A DNA stretch of 64,000 nt from Mactromeris polynyma (lineage: Eukaryota; Mollusca; Bivalvia; Venerida; Mactridae), in the NCBI GenBank assembly GCA_032209605.1, contig JASFXZ010000052.1:496001-560000 (forward strand). The letters are read 5' to 3'. Made by a program: the position numbers and the translations under genes. Positions 11,830-24,409 of this stretch are shown here, piece by piece. The notes under the pieces were generated by a model. The model saw only the letters and a program-made list of their open reading frames with translations. It searched no databases and had not been told where the DNA came from. How positions within the stretch are numbered: the stretch's first letter is position 1; each line of letters starts with the position of its first letter.

Positions 11830-12540
11830 TTTTGACCAGTATATATAGACACATATCTAAACATCATACTACATATGACAAAACGTTATACAAATTGTTC
11901 TTCAACATGTATCGCACTGCTGAACCGTGAAATTATAGAGATAACTACTAGCTAGTATAATGATTTTTTATTACATGTTTATTTTTATTCAACAATCTCC
12001 AAATAAAAAATTTCCATAAGCATGCTTTCAAGGTTTTAGGACATGCAATGATGAATACAAATAAAGTAGATAAATAACCATTAGCCACACATGGTAAATT
12101 ATAAAGAATGTCTGTGTTTACAAGTACACTCGACGACCTCTGAAATCTGAAAATTTTCCACCAGTATTGCGTTTGTATAACATTATTGATTGAATATTTG
12201 CAAATTTTTCTGTGAAAACGCTTAAAACCCATAAAAAGCACTGACTTGAACCAAAAATGTAGATTATTATCTACGGGACAACTCATTAAAGTTGCCAACG
12301 TGACGTTTTCTATAATCATACAAGAATGTTTCTGCATCTAAATGCACATTATTTAACATATACGTGTACTGAGTCTAAGAAACAATTTTTACGCCTCTTA
12401 GTTGTTTCTGTTTGACTGCGAAGACTTAATAAGTTAATTACTAAATATTTTAGCGATTTCCGTAAATTGCCGATGTATGTCCGTGACTTTCCGTGAGCAA
12501 TATTGACAATCGGAACACATCGTCCAACCTTACGGAACAA
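11830..12540. other. Intergenic sequence, nothing recognised
   Basis: A 129-codon open frame on the minus strand (11948-12337) is present but has no start context, domain or splice pattern that I recognise. Confidence 0.5.
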
Positions 12541-12544
12541 TGAT

Positions 12545-12882
12545 TCTTAGAATGCAACCTACATTTTCAGCCAATGAAATGACAGAACGGCTCCCGTTAA
12601 GTACTACGCTTATTCATTAAGAATTTCGACTTTTCGCGGGCTCCGCCTACTGCGATTCTGTGTGAGCGTTATTATATTTGGAAATTTACTATTCTTGTCC
12701 GTTATAGCTTTTATTTGAAATTTGCATGCGTATCGGCCAATCAAAATGTAGGTTACATTCTAAGTCAGTTAGTAGATATTAAGTAAAATCTTATTGGTTA
12801 AGAAGAGGGCTCGCTCGCTACGCTCGCTCCGCCCCTTCTTAATCAATAAGATTTTACTTAAAATCTACTAACTATTACGTAG
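12545..12882 (-). mobile_element. Composite foldback/TIR element, short copy
   Basis: Two adjoining parts. 12547-12759 is flanked by 21-bp inverted repeats (TTAGAATGyAACCTACATTTT). 12763-12872 is a self-complementary hairpin of about 110 bp (AGTTAGTAGAT...ATCTACTAACT) with a GC-rich GCTCGCTCGCTACGCTCGC centre. The same two parts in the same order occur inverted at 37833-38605, so they move or are copied together. No transposase. Probably a non-autonomous DNA transposon. Confidence 0.8.
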
Positions 12883-12889
12883 AATTGTA

Positions 12890-13790
12890 CAACGTGTTCC
12901 GATTGCAATATTTATTCACAAGAGCACAAGCATGACGTCATAATCAACCACGCAAACAGCTATGATGACGTCACTGGTTTATGGGCACCTGCCAGATGCA
13001 ACCAGAATCGGTCGAAAATGAGATGAAACATAAACATGAAAATCCGGACCTACGTATGACCAACATTGAGTCTCTCGGCTTGTGCCTCGGTTGATATTAG
13101 ATTCATTGAGTTGATAATCCTCACTGTTACCATCGTTTAAGTCCATGCATTGGGAGGTATCTTTTGATTCGCGTCTCTGCCACATATACACTGAACAAAA
13201 TTGCTAAACATCCACTTGGTATTTTGTCGAATTATAAGAACTCAAACGAATGTACTTATTTGCGCCTATTGAACAGACAGACAACATGAAATATTAAGTG
13301 GTCAATAATACAAAAATATATATTTTTATAATTATTTTTCAATTTATTTATAAAGTTAGTCATACCTGTCGATCAGGAGTACCAGCATTAATCATACCGA
13401 CGGTCTGGCGCGTTCTTCAGTGGTTTTTGATGGCATCTTTTCTGTTTTTCATGTTGGACATACAACGTGGATTGCATTAAAATCGCTTACTTCAAAGTAC
13501 ACGTGATTCTCGTGCCAAAAGTTGAAAATCTACTCACCGTCACGCGTGGTCAACCATGGTATTTTCTTTGTGAAAGTCGATAGATTACTATGTATTATAC
13601 TAGACTGCCACATTTTTGGTCGGCATATAAAGCATTTTTCTTAAATTTGCATTTTATTACCTGGACGTTTAAAAAATGTGTTCAGTCTACATCTAGTGCC
13701 GACTGGTCAAAAGCACTAACCTGCCATTTGGTACTTCGATAACTTTCACTTCAGTAGCCTCTACATAAATGCGAAATAAATCTAATCTAA
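12890..13790. other. Intergenic stretch with two TGACGTCA palindromes
   Basis: TGACGTCA occurs near 12932 and 12965. It is the cAMP-response-element consensus, but no promoter or gene is visible nearby. Nothing else is supported up to the minisatellite. Confidence 0.4.
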
Positions 13791-13794
13791 TCTA

Positions 13795-14600
13795 ATGTTC
13801 GGCACGGAAGGCTATGTTCAAGGCGGAAGGCAATGTTCGGTGCGGAAGGCAATGTTCGGCGCGGAAGTCAATGTTCGGCGCGGAAGGCTATGTTCGGTGC
13901 GGAAGGCTATGTTCGGTGCGGATGGCTATGTTCGGTGCGGAAGGCTATGTTCGGCGCGGAAGGCAATGTTCGGTGCGAAAGGCTATGTTCGGTGCGGAAG
14001 GCAATGTTCGGTGCGGAAGGCTATGTTCGGCGCGGAAGGCAATGTTCGGTGCGGAAGGCAATGTTCGGTGCGGAAGGCTATGTTCGGCGCGGAAGGCAAT
14101 GTTCGGTGCGGAAGGCTATGTTCGGCGCGGAAGGCAATGTTCGGTGCGGAAGGCTATGTTCGGTGCGAAAGGCTATGTTCGGTGCGGAAGGCTATGTTCG
14201 GTGCGAAAGGCAATGTTCGATGCGGAAGGCTATGCTCGGTGCGGATGGCTATGTTCGGCGTGGATGGCAATGTTCGGCGCGGGTGGCAATGTTCGGCGCC
14301 GATGGCAATGTTCGGCGTGGAAGGCTATGTTCGGCGCGGATGGCAATGTTCGGCTCGGATGGCTTTGTTCGATTCGGAAGGCTATGTTTGATGCGAAGAC
14401 TATTTTCGGTGTGGAAGGCTTTGTTCGGTGCGGAGGGCTATGTTAGGTGCGGAAGACATTGTTCGATCGTGAAGGCTATGTTTGGTGCGGAAGGCTATGT
14501 TCGGTGCGGAAGACAATGTTCGGCGCGGAAGGCTATGTTCGGTGCGGAAGGCTATGATCGTTGCGGAAGACATTATTCGGTGCGGAGTCGACGGATAATA
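13795..14600. repeat. 19-bp minisatellite
   Basis: About 42 tandem copies of ATGTTCGGTGCGGAAGGCT with C/T, A/T and CA/CT variants, decaying after about 14220. Because 19 is not divisible by three, three units (57 bp) encode the same 19-residue repeat in every frame, so three long overlapping frames are open on the plus strand. I treat them as repeat artefacts. Confidence 0.97.
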
Positions 14601-14604
14601 TTTC

Positions 14605-15125
14605 GAACTGCGGTAAGAGGGTCATTCAAATTTGAATTACTAGAGACTACACAAATACTTGTATTACTCATCACCTATTATATCAAATTCGCCACCAGTA
14701 ATAAAGAGTCATGCAAGCTGTGTTTATTCTACCGTCTAGTTTTCCCCTAAACATACTGTATAATAATACACATGCTAGATGGTTTTAATTGCTTTATATT
14801 GCGAAATATATACGAGGTTTTAAAGCAACAAGATCAGTTTTGGTAGTCGATTTACTGTACACACTATAGCTGTATTGCATTATGGTAGCGGACTTCCAGT
14901 ATTTCGATATATTTGACTATAATTTGTTGATACAAAGAAACAAAAATTTTAGTGGGAGGCGCTCCAAAGTTATAAGAAACATTTGGCTGTGGAAGCAGGC
15001 TTATAATATTTCCTAACAACTTCAAGGAACTATTTCCATATTCGGTTTTGCAATAAAATGTGCTTTATAATTGTTCCACCAATCGTTATTCTTACGGTTT
15101 CTATGTGCATATTCGAGATTTATAT
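14605..15125. other. Intergenic, nothing recognised
   Basis: No exon or repeat family identified. Confidence 0.5.
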
Positions 15126-15127
15126 TT

Positions 15128-15284
15128 ACAGTAAAAGCTCAATAATGCGACCACCCATGGGACCTTTCAAAACTGGTATTCTTATTGAGATGGTTTTAAT
15201 ATTGAGGTAAAAGCAGTGAAAATGTTCTTGAAAATTATGTTCGTAATTTTGAGGTGGTCTTATTATTGAGGTTGTCTTTACTGT
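15128..15284. mobile_element. CAGTAAAACCTC MITE, copy 1
   Basis: About 160 bp bounded by TACAGTAAAAGCTC and its inverted partner ending TTTACTGT. Internally it has the family blocks AATAATGCGACCACC, GTGAAAATG and GAGGTGGTCTTATTATTGAGG. Each copy is itself an imperfect inverted repeat. Seven more copies are listed below. The TA-CAGT ends resemble pogo/Tc1-type ends, by inference. Confidence 0.8.
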
Positions 15285-15610
15285 GTATAAAATAAATACA
15301 AAAATATGCTAGGAATTTCCACCTACACCGTTCAATTCAACTGGCTCCTTCTTAAATTATTAACCATGCATATGTGTAGTTTCATATAATTCATTGATAT
15401 ATGTGCAGGTATTTACCTTAGAACATGTATAGCAACTTAATTAGATAGTGTATACATGTTGCAATTTGATTTATTGTGAAAATTGTAGACTGTATCACGG
15501 GAGTTAAAATGTTTGACCGATAAGAGTGTGAACATCAATAAACAAAATTTATTCAGACTTTAAACACATTCAAATAACTAATGTAGATAGGCAAGCACAT
15601 TACAAGCCGT

Positions 15611-15890
15611 TATGACGCGGATCCGTGGTCCAGTGATAACGCGCTGGACTAGTAGGTTCGATCCCCACTAACAGTACTAACAGTCTTTCGAGTGAGACTT
15701 TGAAAAACCGAGTTCATGAGTACAATGCTTTACATTTGGCACGTAAAAGAACCAGTGGTGCTTCTGGAACTGGGGGTATCTTCTGTATCATGCACTTTCT
15801 TCCAAAAATCTAAAATGACTAACATTCTTCTGGAAGCGTCCCGCATATTGGAAACTGGTGGCGACGATAAATAATAGCAAATACAATTGT
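15611..15890 (+). mobile_element. tRNA-derived SINE, copy 2
   Basis: Plus-strand copy of the SINE at 11530-11813. The head contains TGGTCCAGTGATAACGCGCTGG and a consensus B box GGTTCGATCCC (near 15656-15666). The body shares GTAAAAGAACCAGTGGTGCT and AAAATGACTAACATTCTTC. About 25 bp of the tRNA-like part between the anticodon arm and the B box is deleted relative to copy 1. Confidence 0.85.
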
Positions 15891-15894
15891 AAAC

Positions 15895-16600
15895 TTGAAC
15901 TTGACCTTGGAAGGACTACAGATGCATAAAACATAATACACAACTATAGAGGTTAACAAACTGAATATTTTGTGCACAAAAATTAAATTGTTATGTGTAG
16001 TTTAATAGTCAGTGACTTTTTGAGAACATTTCTTCAAACAGTTATGACTGTAGTCATGAAATTGTATTTTATAAAAGAAATATTTCTAACAATTGTGATA
16101 AAAAGAAATTATTTTGTTGACTGTGATTAGATACGGTATATTCACTTTAATTTCTATACTACACCTGGTTCGTACCCTTTAAAAAGCAAAACTTTCATCT
16201 TACATTGATTTTTTTGTTTACAAAACAATTTGCGTACAATGTGCTCATAAAATGTACGTAGTATTTTGAAACATAAATGGTTTTATTTTCATCAAGGTTA
16301 GACATGAAATGGACGGAAAATTTCCACTGTGTTAATGGTAAAAGTTGCCAGTGATCAAGATAGAGTTAATGCATCAATAATTTAACTGCGATTGCTGCAA
16401 TCCGTAACGTTCATATTTAAGTAAATAGGCCACAATAAAAGAAAACAGATGCCCATCATTGAACACCCACTTTTTCAGCCCGCCCGATTTTTTTCTCATT
16501 CGCCCACTATCAACTACGTGAGATTGGAAGGTAACAGAACCGAACAGAGCAGATATTCGATCAACCTCGGCTGTTATTAATAAAATATACCTCGGAGGAA
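15895..16600. other. Intergenic, nothing recognised
   Basis: AT-rich. No gene or repeat that I can support. Confidence 0.5.
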
Positions 16601-16624
16601 ACGTGGGTGAAAAGTAGTTCCAAA

Positions 16625-16812
16625 ATGGCCGCCGAAGTGAAAGTATGTATTCTCTATGGAAAGTATGCCACGGATCTTTTAAATATTATGAATACGAGGC
16701 AGCCAAAACATTTAGATAATGTCGAATTGTGTTTCCCTGATCAGATGTCAGAAACAGAAAAAACCGCATCACGTACCGAGGTTTTAGATGTATTCATACC
16801 TGTACCTTCTAG
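16625..16812 (+). CDS. Possible first coding exon, unidentified
   Basis: A 62-codon frame starts at an ATG in good context (AAAATGGCC) and reads MAAEVKVCILYGKYATDLLN and on to IPVPS. It ends at a good splice-donor match, TCTAG|GTATAT, at 16812/16813. The leading VKVCILYGK looks like a beta strand followed by a helix, but I recognise no family. No following exon is obvious in the next 7 kb. The donor phase matches the acceptor at 24408, so it could in principle be spliced to the SLC6 start exon in frame, adding about 63 residues. That match has a one-in-three chance of being accidental. Confidence 0.3.
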
Positions 16813-16814
16813 GT

Positions 16815-17750
16815 ATATTTATTAACTGTACGGCAATTGCCGAGGTGTTGCGATTGCAGAGCAGAGCAACACGGAAGAGAACGGAACTGGGCGGAAATGA
16901 ACGGAGCGGTCAGGACCAGAACGAAAAGAATAAAATGTTCATGGACGGATGAAGTTAAGAAATCAGGGAAAAAGAACACTGAACAGTGATCTGTATTTAA
17001 TTCATTTAATGAAACAGTTGCATATAAGTTAAGTGTATCTATTACACTCGAATAGTGTCATTTAATACGTAAAATTAAAATAAATACCAACGTTATAGAG
17101 AACACATATTGAACTATGTCCGAACTGCGTGTTTGATTTGATGTTTTCAAGTGACTGAAATAAATTTATAAATACAATGTACAATAACAACAAACATTTG
17201 TTCAAGTTCGTCCTCATGACATTTGACATAGTAGGCTTGTCAATATTTGTCCGATTTATTGTACGCGTCGACAAGCTCAAATGAATTCGAAATGCACTTG
17301 TAATAAGGAGATGAAAGTAAAGATTATTAATAATGTATCGTGGAATTTTACAGACTATCCGATGTGGTCACTGTTGAATGACTTCTAAATGTATCAGTCC
17401 TTCCATCGTGCACAGTGTCAGATAAAGCCTCGGCAGCCAATTGGTTAAATCTCAAATTGCGCAGTTATTTCGCAAATAGTTTGTCGTCAAATTGCGTAGT
17501 TAATGAAACGGATTATTGTGTTTCTACTATAAAACCGGTAAGCTTTACTATATTGGAACTTACTTAGCAGACTCAGCACATACGTGCATTTGGTTACATA
17601 AAACTAAAACAGCGCAAAGAAAATACTTCAATACTTATTTATCAAAATGTTGTTTGCTATAAAAATGTGATGAGAGATAACACTCGGTCAGAGAGCTGTT
17701 TAATTTTAAAATAAAGCATAACAGTATCAAATGTAATTTTAACATTTATA
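16815..17750. other. Intergenic, nothing recognised
   Basis: A GAACGGA-rich short stretch near 16865-16930 is the only structure noticed. Short open frames have no support. Confidence 0.5.
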
Positions 17751-17751
17751 T

Positions 17752-17902
17752 AACTTAAAGACCACCTCAAAATAAAAAACACAATTTTAAAGTCCATTTT
17801 CACTTTTTTTTCACTATATTCAACCTCGATATTAAGACCACATCACACGACAAAACAGTTTTCAAGGGCCCCAATGGTGGTCTTATAATTGAGGTTTTAG
17901 TG
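17752..17902. mobile_element. CAGTAAAACCTC MITE, copy 2
   Basis: Shares AAAGACCACCTCAAAAT, TTCAACCTCGATATTAAGACCAC and GGTCTTATAATTGAGGTTTTAGTGTA with the family. Ends are worn. Confidence 0.75.
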
Positions 17903-17909
17903 TATTATG

Positions 17910-19335
17910 AAGTAAAGTATGTAACATGAAATGTATTTTTGCTTCGCGATTTACTGTAACAATATAACGGATAACTAAGAGGGTTTTGAGATACTGCACG
18001 GATAACTAACTCAGTAAAGAGCGTTGTGAAATAATGTACTGTTAAATATATATATTTATATAATGTACTAGTCATGTCACGGATATGTTGTTCTACATAT
18101 GTTGTTGTGGGCCGGTGGCCAATATCAATAAACCTTTTGTCATCATTTGTCATCATCAAATAAATACTTGTTTGAGGTAATGCATGCTTAAATGTGAACG
18201 TTATTGTTGCTTTGTTAAATATCAACATTTTCAAATAAAACTTTTCCACTACGGTTCATGTCCTTTTTCATCGCTCCAGTCGTAAACTATTTACGATTTA
18301 TGTTAAATTAAATGTTTGTCAATACACAGTTTGAAAAGACACAGTTTCCGTGCTACGTTAATTGATGGTAAGTGATACTGTGTTAGTCTGCGCAAACATT
18401 TTCGTATACATTTGCTGCAGCTTTTTCCTGTACCGGATTTATAATGATGTTTTTTATGAATTATTCAATACAACACTAAGGTAAGTGTTCAATGATACTC
18501 AGTGTGATTTTAAATACTTAAATATTCTCAGTACATTTAAAAACACCCATATCTTTACCAACCATACTTCTTTAAATTTCATTTTATTACTTTTGAAACT
18601 CATTTTATATGAAAATAGTTGTCGATTGTCATGAAATGTGTTCGTTCTCCTTAGTTGTCCTTTATGGTTGGCCTTGCGCCTCCGTTCGCTTGCGTATTTA
18701 CCCTTGTACTTCCTCAATGCCTGATGTTTTATGTGGGGAGGCATTGTCTTGTGTATGTGAATTCCCCTGTAGCAATTTATTCTCTCTTTTAGTTTTCTAA
18801 ACCTGGATCATTCTTATTTTCTAGCATGCACAATGATAACATTGTTATTGTTATAAAGCGCATTATACTATAACGTGTATAGTGAAGTCGTAAAACGATA
18901 GATCGGCTACGATGATGGATTTGATAATACACTGTATTTACAATGATAAGTCTGCATTAATTATATGGTATTGACTTTCAAGCGAGCAAAATCTCCATTT
19001 ACGAATCTTTCATTGGATGGTGATTTTATCACGAAAGAATGTGGATCATTTATTTATGGTTCGAAGTTTAGGACATAGAATCACAGAAGATAGTCTTAGA
19101 ACCTTTATGTCCGCTTTTATATACTTGAGAACGGTTGTAAACAATTCGTGAGATAGTCAGCCAATGAAAACGCGTTTAGCTTAATATTGACCAATAGACG
19201 TAGTTAACAACCAGAACAACCTGTTGTGCAACTTTCCCAGAGCGGCCCCCATCGGAAGACGCAAATTATGGTTGTGGTTGAAAGGGTTTTGCATTTGAGA
19301 CGTTCTATTGATTGTAAATTCTTACTACAGAGAAA
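17910..19335. other. Intergenic, nothing firm
   Basis: No exon found. 18650-18780 contains a CVCEFPCSNL-like translation resembling a worn LINE C-terminal fragment; too degraded to call. Confidence 0.4.
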
Positions 19336-19340
19336 AACTG

Positions 19341-19503
19341 ACAGCAAAGCCTCAATAATAAGACCACCTTTGGGTCCCTTGAAATCTGTTCTCAGTATTA
19401 AGGTTGAATAAAGAGCAAAATAATGAAATCGACTTGAAAATTGTGTGTTTAATTTTGAAGTGGTTTTATTATTGAGGTGGTATTCAGGTTAGGCTTTACT
19501 GTA
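19341..19503. mobile_element. CAGTAAAACCTC MITE, copy 3
   Basis: Runs from GCCTCAATAATAAGACCACC to GGCTTTACTGTA, with the central GAAAATTGTGT block. Both ends are recognisable. Confidence 0.8.
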
Positions 19504-19861
19504 TGTTGTTGTTGAAGAAAGGTTTCTTCTCAAGAGATGGCTGCTTGGGTGAGATCTCTCTGTACTTGGTTCTATGTAGGTAACTTGAAACTCCCCTTAT
19601 GACTCAGTCGTGGGGGTCAATGACCTTATTATTGGTCTATATTATTTCACGAAGAACATACACCACGGCGTCCTTGACTAAACACTAGATACAGGTTGTT
19701 TGTATTCATCATGTGAAGTTAATAGCAGGAGTTAAGCTCCTGGTCCCATAAACTTATTTATTTTACATCGATTGTGAGACAAGATTAGACAACTCATATG
19801 AAGCACTCTCGATGCCTCTCGATGGGTAACGAATCCGAATCGGGCCTTGTGCCGAATTCAG

Positions 19862-20025
19862 GTAAAGTTAAACCTCACTAATAAGACCACCTCAAAACAC
19901 AATTATCAAGTCAATTTTCACTGTTTTGCTCTTTATTTGACCTCATGAATAAGACCCCCTCAATATCAAGACCAGTTTTCATGAGTCCCAAGGATGGTTG
20001 TATTATTGACATTGTAGTGTTCATA
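19862..20025. mobile_element. CAGTAAAACCTC MITE, copy 4
   Basis: Family blocks AACCTCACTAATAAGACC, TCAATTTTCACTGTTTTG and AAGACCAGTTTTCATG are present. The element is in reverse order relative to copies 1 and 3. Confidence 0.75.
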
Positions 20026-20029
20026 TGTT

Positions 20030-20840
20030 GTAAAAATGAGAGAGAATAGCCGAAGGAATGTCACGTCGACAAAACAAGACTTCCCCAGATATCTATGGGG
20101 TATGTAATGAAATACAAAACGAGGCCAGGGACGCCAAAAAAATAACATAGTGGTTTAATGGCCAATGCAGGACTTCATAAGTATGGACGTCTTATGCTTG
20201 TCCTACTTAGCTCAAGCAGAGGATAGGAAAGACTTTCCTTCACTGAGTCCCTGTAAACGTGTCAAGAACGAACGATGTAAGAATATTTCAGACTAGTATA
20301 AAACAAGAAATATATTGAAAGGTAATTATCTTATGTGTACTGGTAAAAAAACAAAAAAAACGACTTGAATAAATCATTAAATTTGTAATAAAAACATAAA
20401 ATGAAACCATAACAAAAAATCCAAAAAAATCGCATTAATTGTGAGAAAAATGTGTATGAAAATTGTCAAACAATAGTGACTTATCAGTCATTTCAATTAT
20501 TACATTTATTAACGTCCTCTGTATTTAGTTATATGGAAAATATATTTTTCTTTTGACTTAAAGGAGCACATTTAATTGGTTTTACCTGACCTTGTTGCAA
20601 TTTGTGAAGATTTGCAAGGATAGCATTTTGTCACTCGTCTGAACAAAACGAAAACCATAAAGTATTATTGCAAACCAAGAACTCGAAATATTTGTCAATA
20701 ATGTTAAATGTACAAAAACACAACAACAAGAGAGTGATGTGTGCAAACATTACTACGATATATCATTCAATGTAGCTGTACGAGGGTCGTTCTGAAAGTA
20801 ATATGTTAAATATCATACATTTTAATGGTAATGATATATA
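20030..20840. other. Intergenic, nothing recognised
   Basis: AT-rich, with several short A- and T-tracts. No gene or repeat supported. Confidence 0.5.
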
Positions 20841-20843
20841 TAT

Positions 20844-21027
20844 ACAGTAAAATCTCACTTAAAGACCACCTCAATAATAAGACAACCTCAAAATTAGGAA
20901 CACAATTAACAAGTCCCTTTTCACTGTTTTGATTTTTATTCAACCTCAACAAGAAGACCACATCAATATTAAGACCAGTTTTCAAGGGTTCAAAGGGTGG
21001 ACTAATCATCGATGGTTAACTGTATAC
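20844..21027. mobile_element. CAGTAAAACCTC MITE, copy 5
   Basis: Starts TACAGTAAAATCTCAC and ends GGTTAACTGTATAC. Internal blocks are CAATAATAAGACAACCTC, CACTGTTTTG and AAGACCAGTTTTCAAG. Confidence 0.8.
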
Positions 21028-21439
21028 GATGTAAAGAAGAAAGCAAAGTCTTATTTGTGAATTAACGCTCAACATTTGTTTCCCTTTACTAAACTTTGAA
21101 CGATTCATCTTAATGTTTTTTATTTACCAACGACGCATTAGACATAATGCACCGTTATATAAGTATGCTTCGTAAACAACTTTATAAATGTTTTAATTAC
21201 ACAGGTTTATGAAAAACATTCTCAGAACTGACAACAAACGTTTATCTTGTATTGTTTTCAGTTGATGAAGTTCAGTTGTTTGAGGTTGCAACATTTATGT
21301 TAAGAGGAATTAAGTTGAGATCAGTTGTTTTATGCTGTGTTATGTTGTGTAAGGTGAGTTTCGTTGAGTTAATATTAGTTCTGTTGTGTTTAGTTGTCTT
21401 AGTTTGTGTTATGACGAATATTTGTGTTAAGTTTAGTTA

Positions 21440-23460
21440 TTTTCAGACATGTTAAGGTATGTTCAGCTGTGTTAAGGTATGTTCAGCTGTGTTAAGGTAT
21501 GTTCAGACATGTTAAGGTATGTTCAGTTGTGTTAAGGTATGTTCAGCCATGTTAAGGTATGTTCAGCCATGTTAAGGTATGTTCAGTTTTGTTAAGGTAT
21601 GTTCAGTTGTGTTAGTGTATGTTCAGTTGTGATAAGGTATGTTCAGCCATGTTAAGGTATGTTCAGCCATGTTAAGGTATGTTCAGTTGTGTTAAGGTAT
21701 GTTCAGCCATGTTAAGGTATGTTCAGACATGTTAAGGTATGTTCAGTCATGTTAAGGTATGTTCAGTCATGTTAAGGTATGTTCAGCCATGTTAAGGTAT
21801 GTTCAGATATGTTAAGGTATGTTCAGACATGTTAAGGTATGTTCAGACATGTTACGGTATGTTCAGCTGTGTTAAGGTATGTTCAGCCATGTTAAGGTAT
21901 GTTCAGCCATGTTAAGGTATGTTCAGTTTTGTTAAGGTATGTTCAGTTGTGTTAGTGTATGTTCAGTTGTGATAAGGTATGTTCAGCCATGTTAAGGTAT
22001 GTTCAGCCATGTTAAGGTATGTTCAGCTGTGTTAAGGTATGTTCAGTTGTGTTAAGGTATGTTCAGTCATGTTAAGGTATGTTCAGATGTGTTAAGGTAT
22101 GTTCAGTTGTGTTAAGGTATGTTCAGTCATGTTAAGGTATGTTCAGCTGTGTTAAGGTATGTTCTGTTGTGTTAAGGTATGTTCAGCCATGTTAAGGTAT
22201 GTTCAGTTGTGTTAGTGTATGTTCAGTTGTGATAAGGTATGTTCAGCCATGTTAAGGTATGTTCAGCCATGTTAAGGTATGTTCAGCCATGTTAAGGTAT
22301 GTTCAGCCATGTTAAGGTATGTTCAGCCATGTTAAGGTATGTTCAGCCATGTTAAGGTATGTTCAGTTTTGTTAAGGTATGTTCAGTTGTGTTAGTGTAT
22401 GTTCAGTTGTGATAAGGTATGTTCAGTTGTGTTAAGGTATGTTCAGCCATGTTAAGGTATGTTCAGCTGTGTTAAGGTATGTTCAGCCATGTTAAGGTAT
22501 GTTCAGTTTTGTTAAGGTATGTTCAGACATGTTAAGGTATGTTCAGCCATGTTAAGGTATGTTCAGCTGTGTTAAGGTATGTTCAGCCATGTTAAGGTAT
22601 GTTCAGTTTTGTTAAGGTATGTTCAGACATGTTAAGGTATGTTCAGCCATGTTAAGGTATGTTCAGCCATGTTAAGGTATGTTCAGACATGTTAAGGTAT
22701 GTTCAGCCATGTTAAGGTATGTTCAGCCATGTTAAGGTATGTTCAGCCATGTTAAGGTATGTTCAGCCATGTTAAGGTATGTTCAGTCATGTTAAGGTAT
22801 GTTCAGCCATGTTAAGGTATGTTCAGCCATGTTAAGGTATGTTCAGACATGTTAAGGTATGTTCAGTTTTGTTAAGGTATGTTCAGCCATGTTAAGGTAT
22901 GTTCAGCCATGTTAAGGTATGTTCAGTTTTGTTAAGGTATGTTCAGCTGTGTTAAGGAATGTTCAGCCATGTTAAGGTATGTTCAGTTGTGTTAAGGTAT
23001 GTTCAGCCATGTTAAGGTATGTTCAGCTGTGTTAAGGTATGTTCAGCCATGTTAAGGTATGTTCAGTTTTGTTAAGGTATGTTCAGACATGTTAAGGTAT
23101 GTTCAGACATGTTAAGGTATGTTCAGACATGTTAAGGTATGTTCAGCTGTGTTAAGGTATGTTCAGTCATGTTAAGGTATGTTCAGCTGTGTTAAGGTAT
23201 GTTCAGCTGTGTTAAGGTATGTTCAGCTGTGTTAAGGTATGTTCAGCCATGTTAAGGTATGTTCAGTCATGTTAAGGTATGTTCAGCCATGTTAAGGTAT
23301 GTTCAGTCATGTTAAGGTATGTTCAGCTGTGTTAAGGTATGTTCAGTTTTGTTAAGGTATGTTCAGTTTTGGTTAAGGTATGTTTAGTTTTGTTAAGGTA
23401 TGTTCAGTTTTGTTAAGGTATATTCAGTTGTGTTAAGGTATGTTCAGTTGTGATGAGTTG
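21440..23460. repeat. 20-bp minisatellite rich in splice-donor-like motifs
   Basis: About 100 tandem copies of GTTAAGGTATGTTCAGnnnT with near-perfect 20-bp phasing. Variation is concentrated in four positions (CCAT, ACAT, TCAT, CTGT, TTGT, TTTT). Longer patterns recur, such as the block GTTAGTGTATG-TTGTGATAAGG at about 21610, 21950, 22210 and 22390. The plus strand of each unit contains AAGGTATGT, a match to the animal 5' splice-site consensus. The array degenerates at both ends (21250-21440 and 23370-23530). Confidence 0.98.
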
Positions 23461-23872
23461 TAATAAAGTATGTTCAGTTGTAGTATGTAATGTTTAATGG
23501 TGTTATGTTCAGTCATGTTCAGTAAACATGTTAACTTATGTTAATGTATAATATATTTTGTCAATTCATTATCATGTAATGCCTCTTTTGGACCACCTTA
23601 TAAAAAACTTTACATTCTCAATGCTGATTTCTAAACATCATGGGCTGTGTTACTTTGCTGCTGCTTATTGAAATCTAGAAGTTTCTTCGTTCAAATAAAT
23701 AAAATAAATTATGTCCGCCATAAAAACTGAAATACTGAAGAGTACTTAAAAGCTACGAGTCCTTAGTGTAGCTACGTTTCTCTTAGTGTTTAACACTCGA
23801 ACAGCATTGAGTTGTCCCCAAGCTCCTCTATTTTGGTTTTGTTTTACTCTCTTCATTTCGTTACCTAGGGAT

Positions 23873-24307
23873 TAGGGCTGCTTCACTTAACCGAAGTTCG
23901 GTTACTTTCCTGTCTTGTTCTCAAGGTTCGGTTCGTTACTGTCTTACGACTATTCAGTTCGGTACGTCAGATGGCATTTGTATTCCTGAAGCAATATTTT
24001 AGTCACATAACTCATAAGCTGTTACTCATCATTGATTGGTTACACAGCTATAGAAACTGTTTACTGTTTTATGGGACATGATCTTCTATTTCTGGTCATT
24101 GCTCTGCTTTATTTTATATTAAAACACGTTGTTCTAATTCTACTTACGTAATCAAATGTGCATGTCTGGTCATTAAACCTCACTAATCTATCATTTATTG
24201 AGAAATGTGTGTTTTTCAAATCTTTATACAACCGAAAATAATAACCGAAAACCGAAAGGATAGCAATCGAAACCGAACCGAGAGAAAGCTGTATCGTTGC
24301 ACACCTA
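23873..24307. mobile_element. hAT-like MITE upstream of the transporter
   Basis: Ends TAGGGCTGC and, inverted, TAGGTGTGCAACGATAC resemble hAT-superfamily termini. Flanking octamers CTAGGGAT (23865-23872) and CTAGGGGC (24308-24315) match at 6 of 8 positions, as expected for an aged 8-bp target duplication. The interior has AACCGAA/TTCGGTT inverted motifs and no transposase. Confidence 0.65.
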
Positions 24308-24409
24308 CTAGGGGCCTGTATTGCGTGGTCCTGTTTAGTGTACGTTGTCTTATCTCTCCAACTATTTCCCACTTTTAACATATATGTTTGTTGTAATATT
24401 TTCTTTAGA

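Noticed and set aside
11948..12337. 129-codon minus-strand frame
   Set aside because: No recognisable domain, poor start context, AT-rich composition; chance is likely.
13795..14750. Long overlapping frames of 198-305 codons
   Set aside because: They follow the 19-bp repeat in all frames, with no start-codon logic, splice sites or non-repeat domain.
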